NCBI RefSeq assembly: GCF_035083965.1 | Contig: NC_089735.1 | Coordinates: forward strand, 9,326,001 to 9,390,000 | Source of the DNA: Branchiostoma lanceolatum | Lineage: Eukaryota; Chordata; Leptocardii; Amphioxiformes; Branchiostomatidae | Reading direction: 5' to 3' | DNA: 64,000 nucleotides | In this document: positions 10,292-21,369 of the stretch, piece after piece | Layout of the letters: each line of letters opens with the position of its first letter | Numbering within the stretch: the first letter of the stretch is position 1 | Program-made: the position numbers and the translations under genes | Notes under the pieces: model-generated | Told to the model about the DNA's origin: nothing | The model's input: only the letters and a program-made list of their open reading frames with translations | The model's database searches: none

Positions 10292-13200
10292 TTAAGCTAT
10301 TGTTTGCAACACACTATGGGTTACAATGAATACAAACATGTACCAGGCAAAGTCTGCCAGTATGGCTGTCAGGTATGTTGTTGTTTTGGTTACCATGGCA
10401 ATGCTTGTCTTGGAAACACCAGTCAGGACCAGAGCAGTGCTGAGCAGAGACATGGTTGGATGCGTTGTCTGAGAGCCCTGAGAAAGAAAAACGAAAATCG
10501 AAACACATTTAGATATCTATTTTTTTTAAATATCTATCTATACTAAAAAAATATTATACAGACTAACAGAGGGTAAGACGACAGCAACTTAGTATTTCGG
10601 TTCTAAGATTTCTGCAGGATAATATTCATAATGGAGTGCGTAGCGCAAGCTAAAACATTAGTTAAACTTGATATGCACAAGTACCGGGCCAGTGGAACTC
10701 ACCTTTCTGATCAAGATGTCAAATCCCACCACACCACACTGCAGCATGAGGAAGGGGATAACTGCTGACTGTAATAAAGGAGAATATAGGTAATCATCAA
10801 CTCTCATTATCATTATACTGAATTACATATATAGCAGAAGTTATATAACACTTATCTGATAGAAGAAGAAATGAAGACATTATTTCATATCATAGCTTAT
10901 ATGAGCATATAATCGTAAATGATAGGAAAGGATGGATTTGGGCCCTGTAGCGGCTTCCTAAGGTACTGCAGCAAAACTTCTGATTTTGACATCTCTATAG
11001 ATACATCTGCATAACTATTGGGTGGCAGATAGTTAGTAATTTCCAAGCAGATCTACCAGGGCAAGACAGTACTTCTCATCTCCCAAATAAACGTACCGGT
11101 ACGTTTATTTTTTTCAGCCTCAAAATCCACCCAGTACGTTCTTATTTTGGACAGTACGTTTATTAATTTTTTGAAAATCAGAGTTTTGCTAACCAGGGAT
11201 CCCATCAAAATCGAAAGGTTGGGTTTTCCTGCCCATATTTCCCCGACATTTTTGCTCATAATTTGCTATTTTTCGGCCTAGCGGCGTTGATTTCCCTGCT
11301 GCTATGACCCGGCATTTGTGAAATCCTGGCGGTACTAACAATTGTCAGTCGATCTCGCTACAAAGTAAATGTTGTTATCTCAGACAAAATAAGACGCCAC
11401 ACTTAAGTTTTGAAATCTATTTTTCATATAAACAACATTGACAGTCTTTTTTTCGTTCTAGACCATCTTAATTCTTATAGAGATCGCAAAATTTGCGCTC
11501 GAAAAAGACAAAAACATTGCCAAAAGAACAACGTAATCAACACCGTGAATGCTTGAAAGTTACGATTGAGTCGCATGTAAAGTCTACTCACGTGAAATAC
11601 AGCCTTTCCTCAAAACTTTTAGAATATGAAAATAACACCACATTATAACAGTGTCTTAGCATTAAAAACTGAATAATACTTTTAAAATCTACAAAAACAT
11701 TTAAATCCTACGGTTCCTACCACAAACATGAAAATTCAGCCCTTGGAAAATCGCCACAGTACAGTAACGCACGCCACTAGAGGTTTCCCACGGACGGAAG
11801 AGCTCACTTCTACCAAGGGGAAACAGGTGTTTTTGATCTTCCAATAAAACTCTTTTGTCTTTGTCAGAAATGTGTGATATTTCAACAAAGTGAATTCCCA
11901 CTTAATAGTTGATAAACAACACTAATTTGCAATCTATTTTCAGTAATTATCACCTACGATGTTTTGACAAAAATCACTCCCCTACAAAACAAATTGGCTG
12001 AGTATTCTCAGAACTTCATGTAGCTCTCTGTTAGCCCCGCCCCTTACTGTCTGTGTTCCTGTGTTCGGTGCCGCTCCGTCTGACTCGCGCTTTGATGTGT
12101 AACATGAGAACCCTGTGGTTTGTGGCAATATTTTAGATGTAACCGAGGAACTTTTAATCAGAAAGAGAGAGCACAAAATAGAACAAGCCTGAGATTTCTC
12201 ACATCTAAACAATGAGTTTGTTGACAACTACGTTTCTCACAATGAAAGATTTTTTCTGCATACATCAAGGGTAATTTTTGGATTTGAAATGACTTGTATT
12301 GCAACAACACAATCAAGGAGAATATATGATAATGTTCATTATAATAATGTGATTTTGTGGAAAGCATATACTTCTAGTAATGTTTACAAAATTAATCCAT
12401 GTTTCTATATGCAATGCATACATGATAAATGGAAAGTTGAGCAAGAAAAAAGTACTAGTAACATCATACATGGCATAGTTCAACCTTTTCTACATGGCTT
12501 TTACAAATTCGTAATACTTGTATTTTCATCGGATATTCAGGATATGGTAATTTTCTGTTCAAGTTCTAAATGTTGATACATTTGTACAAGATGAACATTG
12601 CCCATGCAAGTGAACTGAGAAGTTTGGCAACTACTTTCGTTTTAATCATATTAATGATATGCCAGTTTATACAACAATTTTCACTTGGTTCAAGTTCCAA
12701 GTAGAAAATACATGTATCATGTACATTTTCACTTGTTGAATTTGAAGCACCGTTGGCCCCCGCGGGGAACCTATGCCCAATTTTTCCAAAAGTGGAGAAA
12801 ATGATTATAATTTGAATAAGATATCTACAGTTACACACATGTATTTGGTTCATTATTTACATACTTATATAGAATATGTAAATAAAAAGAACCTACCTGT
12901 CTTTCCCTAAGACAGATAAGTAGCATGGACACAGTTAACGTGTCAATTTGGTAATTTTCGGGGGGGTACGTTTATTCCGGGGGGTATGTTTATTAGATTT
13001 TGAAAATTTGTCCAGGGGGTATGTTTATTCCGGGGGGTACGTTTATTTGGGAGATGAGAGTAATCAAAATGGCTAAATTGGATAGGGTGTAGCCTTTTGG
13101 ATACTGTCTTGCCCAGGTAGATCTGCTCGGAGATTTGACGGATAGCCTTTAAGTTACCTTTATAAATTTGAGCATTTTGAAACAGAGAGTGCTCATACCT

Positions 13201-14140
13201 TCATCACAAACACTTGCATCTCTTCACATGCCAGTATACATCTCACCAGCACAGCAAACACAAGAAGAAACATGTGTTTCATTCGGCTTTGCCAAGATCC
13301 TTCCTCAGTCAGGCTCACATCCTCCTCCTGTATCCTCCCCTCTGCACCTGACGACAACCCTACATTCACACCATTCAAAAACTCCGGAATGTTGCTTTCT
13401 TGACTTTCTTGGCTTTTTGGTTCAGTGTTTTCTGTAGCGTTACGAATGCTGTCTCTTGTGGGTGTCGTCGCTTCATCTCCTGTCAGTTCTTCCGTGACTC
13501 TGTTCACAAATCCATCTTCTGTGTAGGTCTCTTCTCTGGTTGAAGATTTGAATTTTGCGATGTCTTCGTTCCTTGTGTTTTGTACTGATGCTTGAGGAAG
13601 AGTTGTTGGGGAGTCTTTTATCGCAGTAGATTCATTCTCCTTAGCTTCTTCATTGTGGGTACCTGAAGCGAAAACAGACCATAAAACTACAATAGCGTAA
13701 CGGCAACGTTACATAATTTGCAACTTCTGCCTTTGTTTACATCAAATTATATGTTTCTATGATTTGATTATCGCACATGATTTCAAGAGGACACAAGTGT
13801 TGTTAAAAGTGCTATTGGCAGAGGTTAAGAGGGGGTTTATTTGTAGACTAGATAATCCGCATACACATCGCTCCGATATCTTCACGTGCGTCTTGTATGG
13901 AAGATATGTTGGCATGTTGGCATGCTATCAACGCCCCCCTCCCACAGCTTCGAAAAACAACATGTAGCATTTGTCTCAAAAATGGCTAAAACAATTTTCG
14001 GTTTCCACCGTACATCAATAAGAGCACATACCCTGCTTTTCATGCTCAATACCGGCAAGCTTTTTCAGCCTGGCCTCTGAATTTTGCAGGATTTTCCTTC
14101 GCCTGGCCTCTCTCCGAGCAGCAGCAGCAGCATCCGCCAT
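10292..14140 (-). CDS. CAMLG: Calcium signal-modulating cyclophilin ligand (GET2-like)
   Basis: Exons on the minus strand are 14140-14032, 13662-13199, 10768-10703 and 10477-10292; the sum is 825 nt, or 274 aa plus TAA, with matching phases (1, 0, 0) and GT-AG borders. The start is in a strong context (gcggATG). The N-terminus has an Ala run, then R-R-E-A-R-R-R-K-I-L-Q-N-S-E-x-R, which matches the RRRK-L-x-NSE-R motif of vertebrate CAML; in this family the basic motif recruits the ATPase TRC40/GET3. Residues 38-165 are a low-complexity acidic cytosolic stretch. Hydrophobic segments lie near 167-182, 187-211 and 248-270, the last with A-D-F-A-W-Y-M-F-V-F, as in the three-helix C-terminus of CAML. 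It acts in the ER membrane with WRB/GET1 to insert tail-anchored proteins. Human CAML is 296 aa. Intron 2 holds a 2.1-kb repeat element. Confidence 0.88.
10935..11040 (+). repeat. Solo copy of the ACTGCAG-core repeat
   Basis: 'GGATTTGGGCCCTGTAGCGGC', then 'GGTACTGCAGCAAAACTTCT' and 'GCATAACTATTGGG', follows the same order as the array at 1015-1975. It lies in CAMLG intron 2. Confidence 0.5.
11046..13127. mobile_element. 2.1-kb inverted-repeat element in CAMLG intron 2
   Basis: The left end AGCAGATCTACCAGGGCAAG, then ACAGTA, is answered at the right end by TACTGTCTTGCCCAGGTAGATCTGCT in reverse complement. A second inner pair, CTCATCTCCCAAATAAACGT at about 11076 and its complement at 13040-13065, lies inside. 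The motif GG(T/C)ACGTTTATT occurs several times next to the inner ends. The interior has a CpG-rich piece near 12030-12090 but no transposase frame. No clean target duplication was seen. Confidence 0.65.
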
Positions 14141-15507
14141 GTTTTTCGTTCAAGGGTCTGCACTTTACAGAAATTCCGCTAGCTGGCGTGCCTGCACTGC
14201 TCTGATCCGATTAACTGCGAATCTATCACAGGTAACCTTTTCCGATGACGTCCCTCAACGTTTCGCTTCTCTTTCTCACCCTTTTTCTGCCAACTTCATT
14301 CTGCCTTTGTACCCTTTCATAAGATATCTAAGCAGATGCTGAAAGGCAACTGTTTTTTTTTTCCAAAATGCTAGAAAAAGCTACAAAATTCACGAATCTT
14401 GCCTTCCAACGTCTGCCTGGAGATTAGCTCTCATTGACAGGTCTCGCAAACGTGAGGTCATTGACCCTTTAAGGAACCAAGATATCATTTTTGGAAAGTT
14501 TGCTCATTTATCTGACGTTTCAGTATAGCAGCTGTGCATAACAACGCTAACGGAACATAACACAATAGTATACAAGAGTAGACCCCAACGACAGGTCACC
14601 TGAACGTGAGGTCGTTGAACCCCTAGTCAAACATATCACTTTTGACTCTTTTCATGGCTATTCGTCCATTGTACGCGGTGTCGTCTGGACAGTGTGTACC
14701 CAAGTAACAGTACACAGAGACAACATGGTCTAGTTACATCAATGAATATGAGAGGCAATGGTTATTACATGTTGAATGTCCTGAACCCTATCTTGCTGGT
14801 TTTGTTACCTGTATTTGGTAAAGGTTCAAGTGTATCGCTATCATAAATAGTCCACACCCATAAAATCACAAAGTACTAGGTCACACAAATGTACGTAACC
14901 AAGGAGGTTTGACGTAACACACGTAAGGTCCACATACATGCGTCAGTACTGAAACAATTCTAGGACATGAAAGCATAAGCAAACAATTAAGCCATTGTTC
15001 CTTCACACCCAACCTCAACTGTACATACACCGACTTCCTGTCTGGAACTGAAATACGGGAGAACACAGTGATGTCGTCATAGAGTGGGAGGAGCCAGAAA
15101 ACACAGAAGGGTACCAGTCAGTTGTACCGGACGTGTTGTCTCAGAGGGCGTTTACACACTGTCGGTTGACGATAGCAACAGCAAATGAGAAAGCCATAAA
15201 ATTCCTTTTAAGCCGGGCGGAAAATGCTTTTAAAAGCGCCCCTCATTATTCATGAATGTCTATCGCTGACGCGCTTGCTCTAAATAAGTCTTGCCGCGCT
15301 GGGACCTGTCACAGTGTGTGATAGTGCGCATTGATACTCTTAGCCACGGGCGTTATCGGTGTATGCTATAGCGCTAAGAACTTCAACGACTTCCCCCTCA
15401 CACTAAGGAAAAACGGAACAAGTACAACATCTTGTCCTTTCCTTGGATTCACCAAGAGGATTATTGGTCAACTTTTGTGAGGAAGATTTGACAGTTTTTT
15501 TGTCAAG
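14141..15507. other. Intergenic region upstream of CAMLG and the small gene
   Basis: The CAMLG promoter should lie at the left edge on the minus strand, and that of the 15508 gene at the right. The motif GACAGGTC...CGTGAGGTC(A/G)TTGA(A/-)CCC occurs twice, near 14437 and 14591. A TAAATAAG stretch near 15279 could be a TATA-like box for the small gene, but the support is weak. Confidence 0.35.
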
Positions 15508-16477
15508 ATGTCCGCCATGACAGGATTGATGGACGCTGCATTCGGGGTTTCTTTCAACCGACTGCTGAAATCCGAGTCGACCCGAAGACATCCGAAGTCT
15601 TCCCGGACAGATTTCAAAAAGAAGAACTCTACCAACATGTGAGTGTTTTAGTTAACTTTTGTCTTTATGGTGATTTATTGGAATAGAATAGTAAAAACAT
15701 GTCAAACTTGTGTTTTATGATCTAGAAACATGACGCAATCTGAATACTTTTTTTTAAAATTGAAATGTGGAAAATGCTATCACCGGCCTGAAAACTTGAG
15801 TATGAAGCAAATTATCGAGAACACAATTCTTTCTTCATTTCCCCAGCACATGTACACTCGTATGATGTTATATGAAAAACAACACAATTTTTGGTATTGG
15901 TTGATAACATAACTAGCAGTAATTTCCGTTGCCGATAAAATACACGTTGGCTTTTTTTCTTGGAAAGTATTTACAGGAAGAGTATAAGAGGACGTACGGA
16001 CATTCAGAAGCTGGAAAATTGTCTTACAGCAGATAAAGTAAATAACGCAAAAAGCGCCAACCATCGTACGTTGAGGGACGGTCCAGTCAGAGTGTAGACA
16101 TTTCGTTTAGGGAGTATTTATTTTAAGAATATCGTCAGAATAGATCTATATATTCTAACCGTCCCAACCAGAATTTTTTTTTCTGAATATGATTGTACAT
16201 GTATGGTTCATTACTCGAGCCCTATTGTATATGTATGCCATGAATACAATAGAAGGCTGCATAAGACAGCTTGTATCAGTTTATTTGCGGATAGTGCAGA
16301 CGTTTTAATGCTTGTATGAAAACGTCAAAAGACTATCGACGATGTTAGCTCAATTTTACAACATTTTTCAACTTTGTTTGCAGTATCATGTCTAAGGAAC
16401 TACCAGATGTGGTGAGAGAGTCCGAGTCTGACTACTCAAGAAATACAAACACAAAGACTCCGCAAGCTTACAACTAA
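15508..16477 (+). CDS. Possible small two-exon gene, 74 aa, unknown function
   Basis: Exon 1 (15508-15638) starts M-S-A-M-T-G-L-M-D-A-A-F-G-V-S-F-N-R-L-L and ends at a canonical donor (GTGAGTG). After a T-rich stretch an acceptor (TTTGCAG) opens exon 2 (16384-16477), which reads I-I-M-S-K-E-L-P-D-V-V-R-E-S-E-S and ends P-Q-A-Y-N-stop. The phases fit and the total is 225 nt. The protein would be basic in the middle, hydrophilic, and lack a signal peptide or membrane helix. I do not recognise the family. An AATAAA near 17708 would give a 1.2-kb 3' UTR. Exon 1 lies in CpG-containing DNA that looks promoter-proximal. It could also be part of a longer transcript or non-coding; RNA data would decide. 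Confidence 0.35.
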
Positions 16478-17940
16478 AGACAGCCAAGAAAAACCAAAGG
16501 AGAAAGAATTCGTGCTGACTCCGCGGCACTGCACTAAAGAGGACAAAGGATTGTTTGCTTGACAGCAGACAGACGTCTGAAACACGTGTTTCCAGGACAA
16601 TCTTATCTTGTACAAACTCATCATATAGATACCGCTTACACGACAAGAAACAGACAACGGTTAGAAGAAGAAAAGACATGATACGTTAAGTTCTTCAACA
16701 ATATTTCCTAAAGGTTGAAGATTCAATGAAAAAAGCACTGGTTATGTAAATTATTATCTTTAAAGTGTACTTTGCTATCACTACGGTCCGTTGGATAGGG
16801 TCGCCTGGCAAAAGTAAATCGCGCCCCCTAGCGCCCTTACAGCGAGATATTGTGTAACACATTAGATGGGGTATACATAAGAAGTGTTTTGTTGCGCGCT
16901 CTGGGAGGTTTCAATTGATGTTCGTAAATAACTTACCAGGACTGAAGTGTCATGTATACAACATGTACCAGGCAGGAGAAGTGTTTATCCTACAGGGTTG
17001 TAAAGATAGAGTTTATAGGCACAAAGGAAGAGGCGAAGTGGCGACTGGGTTCTAGCATGTACGGTCATACAGGTGGAAATATATAGTGTTATTTTGATGA
17101 ACAAGACATAGAAAGAACTGTATTTATGTGTGTTTGAATTTAAGGGAAAGGTTTTAATTCCGTAAATTTTTCAATATATATATACATATATGTATAAGTT
17201 CGTGTTAATGTACATGTTAGAGAAAGAAAGGAAACTGAACAAATAGATTAGGTAAGTAAACGAAATAATGTAATCCAGGTCACTGTACAAATTGTTTTAG
17301 TATACGTGATATTTCAACATTATATATCTGTAAGGTTGCTTCTATCTGTAAATCATCTTCATATGAAAAACATTCAACTGCATTTGGCAAGACATATAGC
17401 TTACCGGACGATCGTTACATTTCAGATACTCCGATCCAGGGAAGAGAATCCCTGTGTATTTTTACAAGTCCTCCCGCCTGCCTTTTGCCAGAAGAGAAGA
17501 GAAGATAACATTCCGTTTTGTTTATAGAACTCTGTTTCCTGTCTCGTGTCACCTGTCTATAGTATTTTAGGTACATACTAGTAAACCAACTTTGGAGACT
17601 TCTTTACTGGATACTTCGCAGAGAACGACACTTTATCGGACGCATGGCACGTTTGGAACAAGGTTAATGAGGCATTCAGTGATAACGCTTCGGGATACAA
17701 GATTAAAGCAATAAAGAAAAAGATCTGTTATGTCTTGTAACTTTGAATAGTTATATTTACGTTTTGGGTGGCAGCGATTGCATGGTAAAAAAAAACGAGA
17801 CTATTTATACGGGTCTGTTGTTTCTTCCCACGAACTCATCACGACGCTGGATGAAGTAAAAGAATGAAAGATGCATCTTAACTATACCTAAACATGTGTA
17901 ATTGACTGACCTGGCAGTGGGGACCCCTAGCGGTTAAAGT
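16478..17940. other. Possible 3' UTR of the small gene, otherwise gene-free
   Basis: No coding signal or clear repeat. AATAAA occurs near 17708, followed by G/T-rich sequence, which could end the transcript that starts upstream of 15508. Confidence 0.3.
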
Positions 17941-18171
17941 TAGACTCTACCAGTCTCCAAGGGTCGCTGGGAAAATAGTAGAAATTGGCCAAATAGAGTC
18001 ATAGAGATAAGCATTAGAGTCAAATGTTTGAAGGGAGTCGGCTACGGAGATAAGGTCAAATTGGCACTTTGACCTTATCTTCGTAGTCGAGTTCAAAGTC
18101 CTTCAAACATTTGACTCTATTTAGCCAATTTCTACTATTTTCCCAGCGACCCTTGGAGACTGGTAGTCTAT
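17941..18171. mobile_element. 231-bp foldback MITE
   Basis: The left arm (TAGACTCTACCAGTCTCCAA, then GGTCGCTGGGAAAATAGTAG and AATTGGCCAAATAGAGTC) is the reverse complement of the right arm ending GGAGACTGGTAGTCTA. The arms continue through GTCAAATGTTTGAAGG and GATAAGGTCAAA, so nearly the whole element can fold into one hairpin. A half copy is present at 6668-6728. No target duplication is evident. Confidence 0.85.
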
Positions 18172-18500
18172 ACTGCAGTACTGACCAGAAAAGATATGTG
18201 TCACTGTGAGACCGCCACCAACCCCTCGTGTTAGTTGTGTTTATGAAAACACCACAAAATACATGAGTTTGCCAAGTGTTTTCTTCTGTATAGATATAAT
18301 CTATTCTTTTTCTGACAAGAACGACAATTCGAAAAAAGGACAATCTTATATTCCTTTCTAGCTTGAAGATGACTGTTAGTTGAATGTACTTTTGTGAAGT
18401 TACGGGAACGAAATGAGCACACAATATCTACAATTATCTGCAAATAGATTATTTAGTGGCTGGATATTATATCTATCTCTTACTCTAAGCCACCCTTTTT

Positions 18501-18530
18501 TGCGTTTCGGTGCTTTCGCACCGAAACGCA
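18501..18530. repeat. Perfect 13-bp hairpin with TTTC loop
   Basis: TGCGTTTCGGTGC pairs fully with GCACCGAAACGCA across the four-base loop TTTC. It is GC-rich in an AT-rich setting. It is not followed by a T-run, so a Pol III or bacterial-type terminator is not supported. Confidence 0.85.
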
Positions 18531-18902
18531 ATGTCCTGGCTTTTACCTTCAAGCATGCATGCTTGGTTCAACACTGTGTCGCACACAATAAGACCTTATA
18601 TGGCAATACGTTCTCAAATCCTTGTATAGCCGTTGCCTTATATGGCAAGAGAGCAGGAAAAGGCACGCACGCCAGATTTGCATGTGACACAGGACGGCGA
18701 CCGCATGTAAATGCTACAACTGTTCGGAAATATCATTGCATTGTGGTTTCGGACTTTGATATCCTGAAAAATGACCATATTACATCTATTCCACAAGATT
18801 GCAGAAGAAAAAAAATGATTTCGTCAAGAAAACGAGCAAAAATCGGCATAAATGATACCATGTAGTGACGTTATAGCATTACGTCCAGAGTAAATAGTTA
18901 CG

Positions 18903-18980
18903 TACCGCAGCTTGGCCGATCTGGCAACGCCAAGCACTTCGGACCCACAAGATCCGGGTTCGTCTCCGTGCATGGATTTT
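18903..18980 (+). repeat. tRNA-like SINE head or tRNA relic
   Basis: A TTGGCCGATCTGG stretch resembles a Pol III A box, and GGGTTCGTCTCC at the proper distance resembles a B box. A run of T follows. The T stem does not pair well and an acceptor stem is absent, so it is not a functional tRNA. Confidence 0.4.
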
Positions 18981-20169
18981 TTTTTTTCTTTTTAGATATT
19001 GAATATCAAAAATATATATTGATATTATATTAATCTATCAATATCATATTTATGAATATCATTTATTTCATTAATAAATAAAGAAATATTTTATATTTGT
19101 TATTTTTAAATATTCATTTAATATATACAAGGCCTTTGTCTTATGAACAGGACTTCATAGATTCCAAACCCGGCATTCGAATTTTTCTGTTCATTGTAAT
19201 GGAAAATACCGTGCAGCGGCTCCTATGCGCGGTAAGATGATTCTTGCAAAACACTCGCCACTAAACTTCTATCCCCGATGTAAACAGAGGCTCTTGATGT
19301 TGTTTGCAAAACAGCGATTCTTTGTTACAGTAGCAAATGCTCCATTGTTCAGTATCGACTTCATTCAGACAACACGGACGTGGAAAGTGGCGCCCCTCGG
19401 CACAAAACTATGGGAATTTTCATATGGGAGTTCGCTTCAGCGGGAGTTTTGTTTTTGTTTTGACGGATAAAACGCGAAAACCCACGCCGCTTTCGGCACA
19501 CTTCCGGGTTCATTGATCGCTAAAATTACGCAAAAGCCACCATCAATCGGCAAATAAATGTATGCTTTCCCGAAAACATCTTTTGGTTTTACATTTTCTT
19601 CACCATAATGTTGCTATGTAGTCGATAAAACCGCGTTTTTATTGCGTTTTCATGTGTAACATTTCAGACAAAGAAAAAACTTAGACCGCGATTTTGCTGC
19701 CCCATGATGCACTTCGTCTGCAATATTCCCGCCTTCAGCTGCAGCAATAACCAATCAGAGACGCGTAATGCGATCATGTGATGATGATTACGTAACACGC
19801 GAAATGCATCTTGGGGCAGCAGGATTTGAACAATATGGCGACGGGTGATCGAAAATGAAATGATTTCGTCAATGCAACGCTGTATTTTGCGGCATAAATG
19901 CCGAGAGACGAACTTTTATTTTTATCTCAAAATGCGTTTTACACGTTTGTCTTTGACTAGCCCGGTAGAAATCAAGCGGATCGTCGTCTGGTCCTTCAAT
20001 ATCAAGGGAGTTTGTCAGATATCCTGGCGCGAGGTTCTCAGCAGCGTGACGTTTAAACTTCAAAACGTTTTACTCAAAATTTGAGCGGAGTAGAGGGTTA
20101 AGTGTTGACCCCAAATAATGGTAATGTTTTCCCGAAAATTCCTTGAAAATGGAACGATTAAGAAAGACA

Positions 20170-20371
20170 CCAGGACTTCATAGCGTGCCGAATACCGGGG
20201 CGTGGTCACATCTTGGAGACGCGCCGAGCGACAGCGGCAGATGGGGGGTGCGCACTTTATTAAGGTTTTTCTGTGAAGTATCTCAGCTGGCGTGATTGGG
20301 GTTGCGGTGAAGCCCAAATCGGGGGTGCGCACTTTATTTGGGGTGCGTCCTTTATTAGAAGAAATACGGTA
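20170..20371. repeat. Dispersed repeat ending in ATACGGTA
   Basis: Two GGGGGTGCGCACTTTATT stretches and a GGTGCGTCCTTTATTAGAAG stretch lead to the end AAATACGGTA. A related end (GTGTACTTTATTTGAGACAA, then TACGGTA) lies at 53225-53268, so this is an interspersed family. Confidence 0.55.
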
Positions 20372-21058
20372 GCTGTTGATTTGTTTGACATTTGGTAGTC
20401 ATTTTAGATAGAACCTTAGCTGTTATGAACTTCTATTTCACTTAATTACCATAGTGCTGATGATTCAATGGTGCTTTTTCAAATTTTATGTTTTATTGCG
20501 TGCCATGTACATAATTACATTGATAGCTTTTATAATGAGCCTATTATACATTTTACAAATAAGCACAAGTTGTAGGCCAAGACCAGCTTTTTCAAAAGCA
20601 CTTAAGTTAAGTGACGTAACTTCAAAATTGCTTTCCCCAATCTGCCTTTCTCTATTAAAACAGTACTCATTTCCCAAAATGACAATTTTTCTTATAGACT
20701 GAACAGCCCTTGAGTGACTTCCTCTGGCAGATTTTACTTCAAGTAAAGGGAAAAGACAATTCACACTTATAAACGTAGCCGAAACGCCAGCTTTTTTTAA
20801 AAGCTCTTGTTTGGTGGCAATTAATTTAAACCATCATGGTGGCTTTAAAGGTGTAAGAAAATGAAAAGTGTGATCTCCAATTATAAAGGGCTAGTTCTGC
20901 TTTCAGGTAAGAAGAAAAGATTGTGTCAGGACTAGACTGTACTTACCATGTCTTATAGCACAAAATGTGTGGATTAAAAACGGACCACAATTCCACCACA
21001 TGTAATAATCTGTAGATGCAAATCATAAGAGTACAAAAGGCAGTACAGAAGATAGTCC

Positions 21059-21064
21059 TTTATT
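21059..21064 (-). promoter_or_regulatory. Polyadenylation signal candidate for EXO1
   Basis: TTTATT on the plus strand reads AATAAA on the minus strand, about 305 bp past the EXO1 stop. It is the first canonical signal I saw downstream. Confidence 0.45.
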
Positions 21065-21369
21065 TTTCTAACAAGCAAAGAGTTTACAATGTAATGTTTT
21101 ACTACCAAGATTCTTGGCTTATGATCAAAAATATACAATAACTTCATCGCGACACTAAATATTGCCACATGTGTATCCGGCAATGTTTCACAAAATATCC
21201 CGAGATGCTACTAAAGAAAATTAACATATCTGGTTTTCTTGTCTTTCAATTTCCTAATGCTAAGATGATTTGAAAATACTTATTGGTTTAGTCTCCTTAG
21301 CAAATAATAAAATCATTTTCTAATCAGATATGAGCAAAGATGTAGGCACTTAAAGGAACAATTAAAAGA

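Larger units (their letters stand above)
18172..21058. other. Gene-free stretch downstream of EXO1
   Basis: A 150-codon open frame at 18413-18865 has no family signal. The interval holds a perfect hairpin (18501-18530), a 14-bp palindrome AAGCATGCATGCTT near 18551, a tRNA-like head (18903-18980), an AT-rich stretch near 18980-19130 and a CpG-containing stretch at 19360-20060 with no assignable exon. Confidence 0.4.

Noticed and set aside
13168-13437. 89-codon plus-strand frame
   Set aside because: It is antisense to CAMLG exon 2.
18413-18865. 150-codon plus-strand frame
   Set aside because: It has no recognisable domain, spans the perfect hairpin and a palindrome, and lacks supporting splice or promoter context.
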